A stretch of 64,000 nucleotides of DNA, from positions 744,001 through 808,000 of the forward strand of contig JAHDVF020001469.1 of assembly GCA_022606425.2 (NCBI GenBank), given 5' to 3'. Made by a program: the position numbers and the translations under genes. Positions 49,441 to 58,668 of the stretch are shown piece by piece (the first letter of the stretch is position 1; each line of letters starts with the position of its first letter). Source of the DNA: Lepidostoma basale. Lineage: Eukaryota; Arthropoda; Insecta; Trichoptera; Lepidostomatidae. The notes beneath the pieces were generated by a model that was not told where the DNA came from, did not search any database, and saw only the letters and a list, made by a program, of their open reading frames with translations.

Positions 49441-49644
49441 TTTCCAATCTTTTCTGGGCCACTGCCCCCTTTACAAGAAAAATAAACGTTCAACGCCCCC
49501 CTCCCATAAAAGTTATTCCAAATATTTAGAAACACATAGTTGAATTTTTAAATATTATTAAATCTTTTATGTATCTGAAAATGACATATGGTGGAATACC
49601 AAACAAAGAAATTTATGGCAGATGATTGCATCATATGTTAAATT
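49441..49644. other. Unassigned; possible hAT-like end
   Basis: GGTTTCCAATCTTTTCTGGG CCAC resembles ends of some non-autonomous DNA elements. No partner end was identified. Confidence 0.3.
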
Positions 49645-49895
49645 TAAAAAGAATCCTTGAGATGGTTTGGACATATGGAACGAATGGGCGAGAGAATAAT
49701 GGTTAAAATTTTGTATTCAAGCTATGTGAGTGGAAAGAGAAGTCGTGGAAGACCAAGGAACATGACCAAATTAATCAAATACTGAATGGCGGGCACATTC
49801 GAAGTCGGGAGAATCGACGATCATGAATGTTACGACGTATGAATGTGGAGGAAGTGAGAGAGTTATGTCAGGACAGAACGGCGTGATGGTTAGTT
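49645..49895 (+). mobile_element. LINE-A3 3' end
   Basis: LRWFGHMERMGERIMVKIL, then SGKRSRGRPRN in frame, with later shifts, to GGCGTGATGGTTAGTTAG. About 30 bp are missing before the stop. Confidence 0.75.
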
Positions 49896-49974
49896 AGTTT
49901 ATATGTATATCAGTAATAGTTTACTCATGAAAACAGTAATTTCAAAGTACTTAATTATTTAGGAAATTAAAAAT
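49896..49974. other. Short spacer
   Basis: AT-rich. Nothing recognised. Confidence 0.3.
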
Positions 49975-50090
49975 AACTTTGTTTTAATCCACTAAATATT
50001 TTTTTTTTTAATATTTGAAAACACGACATGTTTCGGAGGATACCTCCATCTTCAGGTGTAAAAATATGATAAAAACTAAATAAAGAATTT
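49975..50090 (-). repeat. PH-M copy
   Basis: ACTTTGTTTTAATCCACTAA AT, then AATATTTGAAAACACGACAT GTTTCGGAGGATACC, matching 17100-17220 in reverse. It contains the best hammerhead-like core, at 50025-50055. Confidence 0.7.
50025..50055 (-). ncRNA. PH-M hammerhead-like core with stem I (candidate)
   Basis: On the minus strand: ACAC, then CTGAAGA, T, GGAGG TAT CCTCC, GAA, ACATGT, C, then GTGT. ACAC and GTGT (50056-50059 and 50021-50024) are complementary exactly where stem I is expected. ACATGT is self-complementary, as in dimeric hammerheads. The one departure from the canonical core is the extra T before stem II. Cleavage is untested. Confidence 0.5.
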
Positions 50091-50094
50091 TTGT

Positions 50095-50305
50095 ATTTTC
50101 CATGCGGTCCACGTGGTCTCTCCAAAAGCGCATTCTGCTTCTTCCCCATCTCACTATGTCTTCAACACCATAGACAGGCCTTATCGTTACATTTATGATC
50201 CGATCTCCGAGGGTTTTGCCTGCGATGGAGCGCAGGGTTCGCATTTCTGCTACTCTAAGAAGGTTCTTAGTTCTATTGGTATCGGCTCTGACCTCTATTC
50301 CATAC
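50095..50305 (-). mobile_element. LINE-C fragment
   Basis: Minus strand: GIEVRADTNRTKNLLRVAEM RTLRSIAGKTLGDRIINVTI RPVYGVEDIVRWGRSRMRFW RDHVDRMENTKI. Joined to a PH-M end on the left; 5' end cut at about 50300. Confidence 0.78.
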
Positions 50306-50443
50306 TTCCTAATACCGAACCATCACTAATGCGTTCCTGGTATTATGTTGTATATGTATAATATCGTACCTGTACTCATTAGATGCCTTAAACATTTATG
50401 CTGTTTGTAATGTCTTTTGAGTAAATAAACTGATTTGATTTGA
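50306..50443 (+). mobile_element. LINE-K 3' UTR
   Basis: CTAATACCGAACCATCACTA ATGCG to GTAAATAAACTGATTTGATT TG. Non-coding 3' end only. Confidence 0.7.
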
Positions 50444-50454
50444 CTTACTTACTT

Positions 50455-50580
50455 CCTAACCGCGTCTCCCGCGGAGCGAAAAGAGAAGGATGGAGTGCCG
50501 CATCAGTAAAAGTGTGACAGTCCATTCTTTCTGCCTACCCTTTCGGGGAGACGGCGTGATGGTTAGTTAGTTAGTTAGTT
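50455..50580 (+). mobile_element. LINE-A 3' end, variant
   Basis: GGAGTGCCGCATCAGTAAAA GTGTGACAG, then GACGGCGTGATGGTTAGTTA GTTAGTT. Same variant as 36330 and 47430. Confidence 0.65.
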
Positions 50581-50584
50581 TTTT

Positions 50585-50812
50585 ACTTCCTATGGCCATA
50601 CAACTCTTGAAGAGTTTTAGCTTCCTTGATGATTTTTCGCCAAGCTCCTCGATCCTGCGCCTTTTGCTCCCAGCAGTCCGATTCGCCCAACCTAGCCAGG
50701 TCAGCCAGAACATTGTCCATTAGGCGCTGTCTAGGCCTTCCTAGAGGTCTTACTCTAGTCGGTCTAGATGCGTACAGGATCATGATTTCTCTTCTCTGCT
50801 TATATTCCATAC
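50585..50812 (-). mobile_element. LINE-I 3' end
   Basis: MILYASRPTRVRPLGRPRQR LMDNVLADLARLGESDCWEQ KAQDRGAWRKIIKEAKTLQE LYGHRK, then a stop. It is 90% or so identical by eye to the longer copy at 61955-62440. Confidence 0.82.
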
Positions 50813-51164
50813 GTCATTTTAAAATTTACCGAATGCTATTATTTCATTTGCTTTTGTCTTATTTGTTTTATATCTATGAAATTTTTTTATTTTGTAACCC
50901 CCCGGTGGATTAAAGGATGGTCGAATATAAAAATTGACGAAGGTCACCCTTTTCGACTAGCGAACCCCAAAATCATTTCTCATAATTTTAGACTGTGATA
51001 GCTATTTTAAATTTCAGTAATTATTATTTGTTCCCTTCATTACTTTATATTATTTTTATATCTATGATATTTTTATGATTTAAAACTTTTTTTATCTTAA
51101 ATTTATTTTTTCATATTTTTCGAAAGTGTATTTTAGTATTCAAATTTATTTTATGTAAACCGAT
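50813..51164. other. No gene seen
   Basis: AT-rich non-coding sequence. Confidence 0.4.
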
Positions 51165-51240
51165 CATCGATAACACACCTATTGAGCAAGTCATGCGATT
51201 CACTTACCTAGGCGTAGAGATCGGTAGCTACAGTAACCCG
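51165..51240 (+). mobile_element. LINE-C internal scrap
   Basis: IDNTPIEQVMRFTYLGVEIG SYSNP matches QPIEQVRTFNYLGIKLVGGA of 26640-27250. It continues straight into a LINE-A tail. Confidence 0.6.
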
Positions 51241-51244
51241 TCTC

Positions 51245-51357
51245 ACGGTATGTGAATGTAAAAGATCCGAGGGAGCTATGTCAGGATAGAACAGTGTGGC
51301 GGTATATTCTCTCCCCTACCCCTCCGAAGAAACGGCGTGATGGTTAGTTATTTAGTT
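51245..51357 (+). mobile_element. LINE-A 3' end
   Basis: GTATGTGAATGTAAAAGATC CG, GTCAGGATAGAACAGTGTGG CGG, then ACGGCGTGATGGTTAGTTAT. Short. Confidence 0.65.
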
Positions 51358-51399
51358 AGTAATGATAATATATCTGATTTAAACTGTAGTATCTTGGGC

Positions 51400-51820
51400 A
51401 ATGTTTTAAAAATCCGTATTTGATAATCCCTTAGCAAGGCGAAACATGTCATTCCCATAAAATATAATGAAACTTCTAGAAACAGAGGCTTTCGTTCGTA
51501 TTAAGTCGTTTCTTGAACAATTATGTAAAACTCCACATCAAATAATTAATACGAATGAAAACGTCTATTTTCTAGAAGTTTTATACATTTGATAATCCCT
51601 TAGCTTTGCGAAACACTTCACATAAAGAATACGATTTTATTTGTCATTTCTTGAACTATGATGTAAAACTCCGTATCGAATAATTAATACGAATAAAAAC
51701 GTATATTTTCTAAAAGTTTTATTCATTTGATAATGCCTTGACAATGCGAAACATGTCATTCCCATAAAATATAATAAAATTTCTAGAAAACAGACGCTTT
51801 CATTCGTATTAAGAATACAA
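51400..51820 (+). repeat. PH-L head-to-tail array with three cores
   Basis: Core GAAACATGTC (or GAAACACTTC) lies at 51441, 51610 and 51748, all in the same direction, each preceded by TTTGATAATSCCTT. Between them is TTCTTGAACWATKATGTAAA ACTCC then AATTAATACGAATRAAAACG. Unit spacing is 169 and 138 bp. Elsewhere PH-L is an inverted hairpin, so this tandem form is different. Confidence 0.8.
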
Positions 51821-52195
51821 TTGTATTTTTTCTTAAAAGTTTGAGAATTCATATTTGAAATCGGAATACTAAAGGATTACAAATGAGAAGGAATTTCAAA
51901 TTTTATATTTGCTTTCTTTGGGGTGGGATTCGGGCATTTCCACAAGGGGTGGTAGGTGGATAAAAAAATATATGGAGGGAGGTTTTCCGCCCCTTTTCCT
52001 GCAGCACACAATAAGGATGAACGTGTGTGGGGAAAATGTCTTTTAATTGATCCTTTGTGACCAGGACTTGTTTGACTGAAATCCTCTGCCGTTATATGGT
52101 TCTTTAAGAACAATATCTGTTATACTAAATTCACATTTTTAATAATAGTTATATTTTAATGTTGTATGATGCAAAAATAGTCGTTCACAATGGAG
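51821..52195. other. No gene seen
   Basis: Non-coding sequence. A 78-residue minus frame at 51877-52113 has no domain I know. Confidence 0.4.
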
Positions 52196-52700
52196 TTATA
52201 GTTCCAACCCTTATCATCATCATTATTTCTCGGCGCTACATCCCGGTGGCCACTTGGCCTGCTCCACAACGGTCCTCCACTGACTTCTGTATCTGGCCAT
52301 CTCTCTCCATTTCCCAGCTCCTTCCATTTTCTCCCAATCTTCTTCCCCCCAATCCTCCATCTTTTCCTCGGTCTGCCTCTTGGTTTCTTTTCGCGGCACC
52401 CATCTGGATATAAATTGTAGTGTTCTACCCTCTGGCATTCTTTCCACATGGCCAGCCCACCGTAGGCGTTGAGACTTACAGAATCTCACTACTGTTTCCT
52501 GGTTAATCAGTACTTCAAATTCAATGTTCTTTTTAATTCTGTAAGTCCCATCCTCCAGCATGGGTCCAAAAATTTTTCTCAGTATTTTCCTCTCAAAAAC
52601 TGGCAGCCTGCCTTCCTCTCTCTGCGTTAGAGACCATGTCTCACAGCCGTAGGTGACTACCGGTCTTATGATAGTCTTATTTATTAACCAACCCTTATAA
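52196..52700 (-). mobile_element. LINE-F, reference copy
   Basis: Minus strand: IIRPVVTYGCETWSLTQREE GRLPVFERKILRKIFGPMLE, RIKKNIEFEVLINQETVVRF CKSQRLRWAGHVERMPEGRT, SRWVPRKETKRQTEEKMEDW, then ARYRSQWRTVVEQAKWPPGC SAEK. The longest LINE-F copy, with one frameshift near 52560. Confidence 0.82.
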
Positions 52701-53020
52701 TAATAATAATAATATAACTTTTGTGATGCATTATTTATACATCTAAGGTACGAAGGAAGATTGTTCCAAGCTGATGGGCCGGCTACTGCAAAGGCTCGAT
52801 CCCCGAAATTTGTACTAGGGCAACGCTTCGGCTGAACTAATCTTCATATTGCAGAGGAGTTCGCCAAGCGAAGAGTGGATTATCTTGAATTTAGGCTGTC
52901 CGTTATACAGACTTAGGATATATTTTATAATATAACTTGGTGCCATTCCTTGTAGCACTTTGAAGACTGTCCAGCAGAGTTTATACAGGATTCTTTCTGG
53001 ACTTTTAAGCCAGTGAATTT
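52701..53020 (-). mobile_element. LINE-T C-terminal region
   Basis: Minus strand: LQGMAPSYIIKYILSLYNGQ PKFKIIHSSLGELL-like residues, then PKRCPSTNFGDRAFAVAGPS AWNNLPSYLRC, with a run of AAT at 52700-52715. L2/CR1-like by its GDRAF..AGP.AWN tract. It directly precedes LINE-F, as at 9085-9205. Confidence 0.65.
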
Positions 53021-53740
53021 ATGCACGTAAGCGAACCATGGAACTGGCATAAGAAATGTGAGAGCAGAATAAATGCAGTAAAGATGAGATCGCTTAGATG
53101 TATGTGTGCTATTTACGACAGAGTTTCAAATGCATAAGGAAGGAATGTAGAGAGGAAGAAAGTATTATGAACAAAATTATAAAAGGATCACAGAGTTGGT
53201 TTAAACATATATGGAACGCATTTTTAAAGAAAAGATGGTTAAGAATAACTAACTTACTAACTAACCGTCACGCCGTCTCCCCGAAGGGGTTGGCAGAAAG
53301 AATGGACTGCCACACTTTTCTTTCCTGACATATTTCTCTCGCTTCCTCAACATTCATACATCGTGTCATGCACGCGCGTTGATTTCTCTGACTCGTCACA
53401 TGGCCGACATTCAATATTTGATTTATTTGATCGTGCCACGTTTTCCTCGGTCTTCCTCTATTTCTGATTCCATTTACATCGTTAACATATAATTTTTTTA
53501 CTTATAATTTTTTATGGTTATGAAAGTATTCGTTAACTATGTTAATGGAGTACGGAGTCGTAGGAGACCGAGAAAACTTAGCATGAGAAATTAATCAAAT
53601 TTTAAAATTTGGCCATCTTAGAAGTCAGAAGTGCGTGTATGACTATGTGAATGTGGAGGAAGTTAGAGAGGTGTGTCAGGATTGTCATTCTCTCTGCCTA
53701 TCTCTCCGGGGAAACAGCGTAATGGTTTGTTGTTGTTAAC
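53021..53740. mobile_element. Three LINE-A pieces in alternating orientation
   Basis: 53021-53245 is a plus-strand LINE-A without 3' end (RINAVKMRSLRCMC, QSWFKHIWNA). 53255-53510 is a minus-strand A 3' end (CTAACCGTCACGCCGTCTCC). 53511-53740 is a plus-strand A2 end (NYVNGVRSRRRPRKL to GTTTGTTGTTGTTAAC). The middle piece separates the other two, but I cannot show they were one copy. Confidence 0.7.
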
Positions 53741-53754
53741 GTGCGCAATAATTT

Positions 53755-53985
53755 AAAATATATAATTATAGATAAACTTTAGGCGTTAACACTGTGGAAT
53801 TCCGTAGTGAGGAATTTTTATGAATTTAAACACTGTTTTTTCCACTTTTGAGTTTATTTTTCTCGACATGTTTCAAAAGGCGTTTATATCGTTCTCCCGA
53901 TGATGAAGGGAGCCTTCGAAACATGTCGAGAAAAATGAACTCAAAAGTGGAAAAAAACAGTGTTTTAATTCATAAAAATTCGTTA
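53755..53985. repeat. PH-N, full copy
   Basis: Outer ends ACTGTTTTTTCCACTTTTGA G and CTCAAAAGTGGAAAAAAACA GT are inverted repeats. Inner arms TTTCTCGACATGTTTC and GAAACATGTCGAGAAA also pair. The intact core is at 53897-53927. Confidence 0.75.
53897..53927 (+). ncRNA. PH-N hammerhead-like core with stem I (candidate)
   Basis: CCGATGA, T, GAAGG GAG CCTTC, GAA, ACATGT, C. Flanks TTCTC (53892-53896) and GAGAA (53928-53932) are complementary as stem I. C replaces U at core position 4, and an extra T precedes stem II, as in PH-M. Confidence 0.45.
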
Positions 53986-54390
53986 AAATATATATTTTGT
54001 TTAACTTGTAAATTGTATCATACGCTCATTACGTTCATCTCGCCTTGCTGCATAAATAATAATTTATTCAAAAAAACGTACAAAAATATTATATTATAAA
54101 AAGTGTGCTATCCGTCCCCAGTGTCCCCGCGGGGAGTGTGGCGTCGCCGGCACATGTAAAGTATTAAAAAAAACATGCGCGATGCATACGAATTCCATCT
54201 TAATGGCGGTCCGCTGCCCGCCAGGGGAGGCTGGGTGGGGTGAGGACACGTACATTTGTGTCACAATACACTTAAATACTCTAATTACAAGGGACGTGCG
54301 AATCTCTAGGAAAAAATCCACACCGTATTCGTAGGAATCCAACTTACAAATCGCGCTATACACGGTGCTCTGAAAATTTATAATTAATAT
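53986..54390. other. No gene seen
   Basis: AT-rich, then a GC-richer block at 54110-54240. No domain in the frames over it. Confidence 0.4.
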
Positions 54391-54401
54391 TTATTATTCA
54401 T

Positions 54402-54815
54402 AACTAACTAACTAACTAACCATCACGCCGTCTCCCCGGAGGGGTAGGCAGAAAGAATGGAACGCCACACTGTTCTGTCCTGACATACTTCTCTCGCTTC
54501 CTCTACATTCATACATCTTGTCATGCACGCACGTCGATTTCTCCGACTTCTCACGTGACCGACATTCAATATTTGATTGATTTGATCGTGCCACGTTTTC
54601 CTCGGCCTTCCTATATTTCTAGCTCCGTTCACGCCATTTACATATACCTTCTTTACCATTCTGTCTTCACTCATTCTTTCCATGTGTCCAAACCATCTTA
54701 ATGACCCTTTCCTTATTTTGTTCATAACACTTTCATTCGCACCACATTCACTTCTTATACTTGCATTTGTCACTCTATCGTATACAGATTTGCCACACAT
54801 TCGTCTTATTTCGTC
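54402..54815 (-). mobile_element. LINE-A insertion with 11-bp TSD
   Basis: TTATTATTCAT is repeated at 54391-54401 and 54816-54826. The frame is open for 125 residues (CGKSVYDRVTNASIRSECGA, RWFGHMERMSEDRMVKKVYV, SAYPSGETA). The tail is four TAAC units. One of the youngest copies. Confidence 0.9.
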
Positions 54816-54925
54816 TTATTATTCATGTGTTCACTAAATTTGATAAATAATTAATACGAATGAAAACGTATTTGGGGTGATGTGGTGAGAGTTTAAATAC
54901 GGTGGAAGCTTCAACGTTTATTCTC

Positions 54926-54984
54926 TTCTTCTTCTTTTAATAGAACTGACGATCTGTGACACAGAAATCATGTTTAAGGACTGA
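54926..54984 (-). mobile_element. LINE-C-like tail
   Basis: TCTTCTTCTTCTTTTAATAG and GACGATCTGTGACACAGAAA TCATG match 905-955. Confidence 0.6.
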
Positions 54985-55270
54985 TTGTATCTCAATAGAG
55001 ACGAAGATGTAAATTGTTTTTTGGAAACAGAATATGGTGGTCGAAGCGTTTACAGGACTTATGACCTGTCATTGGTTGGGTTAAGCGATCGCTTTATGTT
55101 AACAACATTCCCCATTCCGCCCTTCTTACGAACACACCACGTCTGACAAAATTTTGGAAGTTGTATATATGCTACTATGTTGCACCACACTTCACATGTT
55201 ATTAGTTCAATCTACACAAGCGCCATCTATTAAGAAGATTCGTCGAAGACGTCAAAGACTTCTTCTCGGA
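54985..55270 (+). mobile_element. FB1 copy
   Basis: TTGTATCTCAATAGAGACGA AGATG, GACCTGTCATTGGTTGGGTT AAGCGATCGC, ACACCACGTCTGACAAAATT. It belongs to the GCGATCGC variant also at 55700 and 56490. Confidence 0.72.
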
Positions 55271-55287
55271 GAGTTTTTCCAGTAATT

Positions 55288-55345
55288 GATCTTAGGTCCG
55301 TCTTCGGTTTCTTTTTCCATTCACCCTGCTTGTATACACTGTTTG
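55288..55345 (-). mobile_element. LINE-A3 scrap
   Basis: TCTTCGGTTTCTTTTTCCAT TCACCCTGCTTGTATACAC matches the SGKRSRGRPR-coding part of A3. Confidence 0.55.
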
Positions 55346-55699
55346 TATATATAAACATCCATAATCACCCCTTCCACCTAATTCTATTAGCATATTTTAC
55401 TGCCAGGAAATAAATTAGGGAATTTTTTAATTTATTAGCGGTGCCATTGCGAAAGAGAACACTATTTTTCCCGCCGATCGTACGCCCGCCATTTTTTTTT
55501 TTGACATACGTTCCATTTTTAATTTCAAACTAGCACATCTTCCCGCCGTGCGGCCGATCCCAGACGTCATAATAATTACGGGAACTTTTTATACCAAACC
55601 CGATGGAAAATTACAGAACGTACAAATCACCATTTCGAAACTTGAAAAAAGTATATGTTGAAAAGTATATACGATAGAAACAAAATAAGCAATGGTGAC
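55346..55699. other. No gene seen
   Basis: Non-coding. CCCGCCGATCGTACGCC is GC-rich only locally. Confidence 0.4.
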
Positions 55700-56460
55700 G
55701 AAGTTGTAAATTTTTTTTCTGGGAACAGAATGTGGTGGCCGAGGCGCTTACAGGACTGATGACATGTCATTGGTTGGGTTGAGCGATCGCTTTATGTTTA
55801 ACTTCCCTCCACTGCTGGATATAGGCCTCTTCCAATTTCTTGCACTCGTCTCTATCCTGCCCCTTTTGCATCCAAAATTTTCCAACCCTTTTGATAATAT
55901 CATCGATCCATCTCATCGGTGGCCTTCCGACACTTCGTCTATTTTCCCATGGTCTCCAACTGAGTATCCTGGGTGCCCATCTATTGCCACCCTGTCTAGC
56001 CAAGTGTCCAGCCCATTGCCATTTCAATTTTGCCACTCGGTCCATGACGTCAGCAACCCTGGTGCGGCGTCTGATTTCTTCATTTCTTATGCGGTCATGC
56101 AAGCTCACACCAAGTATCTGTCTTTCCATGGACCTCTGTGTACACTTGAGCCAGTGGACACTTTTTGCTGTAAGAGTTGTCGTCTCTAGTCCGTATGTCA
56201 TCATGGGCAGTATACACATGTCGTAGACCTTTCTTTTGAGACAAACCGGTATTTCAACATTTTCAAATACATGTCTCAGTTTACCAAAGGCAGCCGAACC
56301 CAGTCCCACTCTTCGAGGTAACTCTGTAGTTTGATTCTCTTTTCCGAGTCTGATTTTATGATTTTATGACCGTGTTTAACAACATTCCCCATTCCGCCCT
56401 TCTTATTATCTGTTCCCAGAAAAACAATTTACATCTTCGTCTCTATTGAGATACAATTAA
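55700..56460. mobile_element. FB1 split by LINE-B2
   Basis: FB1 left part (GGGAACAGAATGTGGTGGCC to CGATCGCTTTATGTTTAAC) and right part (AACATTCCCCATTCCGCCC to TCTCTATTGAGATACAATTA ATCC) join when 55803-56372 and one TGTTTAAC are removed. Confidence 0.8.
55803..56372 (-). mobile_element. LINE-B2 insertion, 180-residue open frame, 8-bp TSD
   Basis: TGTTTAAC occurs at 55795-55802 and 56373-56380. Minus strand: GLGSAAFGKLRHVFENVEIP VCLKRKVYDMCILPMMTYGL, RSMERQILGVSLHDRIRNEE IRRRTRVADVMDRVAKLKWQ WAGHLARQGG, ENRRSVGRPPMRWIDDIIKR and KLEEAYIQQW. The RT thumb and C-terminus of an RTE-like LINE, intact across its whole length. Confidence 0.9.
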
Positions 56461-56489
56461 TCCTTATAAAAAAAATTATTTATCCGCAA

Positions 56490-56936
56490 TGGTTAAATCC
56501 AGTATTTGTCTACAAGAATTTGTATACATTCAAAATGTTGTATAAAATAACTGGTCCAAGTAGGCATAAAAATTGGAGAGACATCTCCAGGCGTAATCAA
56601 GTACTGTATGATTTGCAGAGCCTTTCACAGTGCATTAATAAAAATAATCTGCTTAATGCTTCCCAATCTTAATAGATGACGCTGGTGTAGAGTGAACTAA
56701 AAAATGTGAAGATAGGCGCAGCATTCTAGCATATATACAACTTCCAAAATTTGTCAGACGTGGTGGTCGCAAGAAGGGCGGAATGGGGAATATTGTTAAA
56801 CATAAAGCGATCGCTCAACTCAACCAATGACAGGTCATAAGTCCTGTAAGCGCCTCGGCCACCATATTCTGTTCCCAGAAAACAATTTACATCTTCGTCT
56901 CTATTGAGATACAATTAATCCTTATAAAAAAAATAT
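56490..56936 (-). mobile_element. FB1 copy, near full length
   Basis: TACAAGAATTTGTATACATT CAAAATGTTGTA to CTCTATTGAGATACAATTAA TCC. Same variant as 55700-56460. The two copies are head-to-tail related, 25 bp apart. Confidence 0.75.
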
Positions 56937-56999
56937 AAGTAAAAAAGCGCTGGCGGGGGTTTTAATAAAAATGATAATCGTGACACGTTTTTATTTAGA

Positions 57000-57300
57000 A
57001 GGAAGTCGATGGCGACCTTTTTTTCTAGCTCAGCAATTTCCGGTTAGTAGGTACAGAATTCAGCGGCGACTTTTTTTTTTAGGGGTCGACAACGACTTCC
57101 GGCCAGTAGGTAGAGGATTCGGCGGCGACCTTTTTTTTATTTAGCCCATAAGCGACTTCCGGACGGTAGAATTCAGCAGCGACCAATTCGATTTTCCGGA
57201 CTACAGACCAGAAGTCGCTGATGAGCTAAAAAAAAGGTCGTTGACGAAAAATATCCCTGAAAACGACCCAGAATTCTGAATCGAATTTCTAGCGTGGGTC
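57000..57300. repeat. Diverged ~60-bp tandem repeat with an inverted end
   Basis: GGCGACCTTTTTTT..., GACTTCCGGNCAGTAGGTA and GAATTCRGCGGCGAC recur about four times. The last part (AGCTAAAAAAAAGGTCGTTG) is the reverse complement of the first (CGACCTTTTTTTCTAGCT). Confidence 0.75.
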
Positions 57301-57339
57301 TTGTAATTTCTCCCGCAGGTCCATCGTTCGCCATCCCTG

Positions 57340-57430
57340 GTATAAGGCATCCATTTGAAAACAAAAAAAATACCAGGAACGTATAAATTATGGTTGGACG
57401 TTAAGCCAAGATACTCTTTTTAAGATTCTT
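57340..57430 (-). mobile_element. LINE-K scrap
   Basis: GCATCCATTTGAAAACA, AATACCAGGAACGTATAAAT TATGG and CAAGATACTCTTTTTAAG. Degraded 3' UTR. Confidence 0.55.
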
Positions 57431-57434
57431 ATAA

Positions 57435-57695
57435 AGATTAACATATGTAATCAAAATCTTCAAAGATGGCACATTGAAACTGACATGTGAAATCTGGCAT
57501 AGGACTTTAACATATATACAACTTCCAAAAATTTGTCATACATGGTCAAAAAGAAAGGTGGAATGGGGAATGTTGTAATTACGTAAAGCGTGCGCTTAAC
57601 TCAACCAATGACAGGTCATAAGTCCTGTAAACACCTTGATCAACCCTATTCAGTTTCCAATTTGCATCTTCGTCTCTATTGAGATACAATTAAAA
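57435..57695 (-). mobile_element. FB1 short form
   Basis: CAACTTCCAAAAATTTGTCA TACATGG to CGTCTCTATTGAGATACAAT TAAAAC, like 17469-17745. GATTAACATATGTAATC forms the far end. Confidence 0.7.
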
Positions 57696-57808
57696 CAAGA
57701 TACTCTCTTATATCAAGAGTATTTTTATCCTTATTTTACACCAATTCCATGTTTCACTTTCATATTAAAGCGTTGCTGCGAAAACGCAATTTAGATAACT
57801 TAATAACT

Positions 57809-58654
57809 AACTAACTAACTAACCATCACGCCGTCTCCCCGAAGGGGTAGGCAGAAAGAATGGACTGCCACACCTTTCTTTCCTGACATATTTCTCTCGC
57901 TTCCTCAACATTCATACATCGTTTCATGCACGCGCGTCGATTTCTCTGACTCCTCACATGGCCGACATTCAATATTTGATTTATTTGATCGTGCCACGTT
58001 TTCCTCGGTCTTCCTCTATTTCTGGTACCATTACATCATTAACATATAATTTTTTTACCATTCTTTCTTCATTCATTCTTTCCATATGTCCAAACCATCT
58101 TAATGATCCTTTCATTATTTTGTTCATGACACATCATTCGCACCGCATTCACTTCTTATATTTTCATTCGACACTCTATCATACACAGAGTATCCACACA
58201 TTCGTCTAAGAAATCTCATTTCTACTGCATTTATTCTACTTTCATCCTTCTTTTGCCAGTTCCATGCTTCGCTTCCATACATAAGGGTCGGTAGAAGAAC
58301 ACCATTGTCCACTGCCATTCTAGCTTTTTTGGATAGGTTTTTGTTTGCGATGACAACTTTAAGTGCACCATTCACTTTGTTGCCTGCCCCAACCCTTCTT
58401 TCAATATCCCTCTCCACTCTCCCATCTCTTGTAAACATACTACCTAAATACACAAACTCAACTACTTGCTTCAAGTTTTCACCATTCACGCTAATGTTGC
58501 AGACTGTCGTGTTTTCTTCCTTTTCAAAAATCATTACCTTGGACTTATTAACATTCATCATCAGATCATTTCGCATGCATACCTCATACATACAATTCAC
58601 CAGGACTTGTAGTTCATGCTCGTTGTCAGCAAGTAGGACAGCGTCATCCGCATA
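57809..58654 (-). mobile_element. LINE-A insertion cut at the RT box, 14-bp TSD
   Basis: ATAACTTAATAACT is repeated at 57795-57808 and 58655-58668. The minus strand begins YADDAVLLADNEHELQVLVN CMYEVCMRNDLMMNVNKSKV MIFEKEENTTVCNISVNGEN LKQVVEFVYLGSMFTRDGRV, continuing to the WFGHMERM and SAYPFGETA regions, with two frameshifts (one near 58135). About 846 bp, the longest LINE-A copy with defined ends. Confidence 0.9.
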
Positions 58655-58668
58655 ATAACTTAATAACT

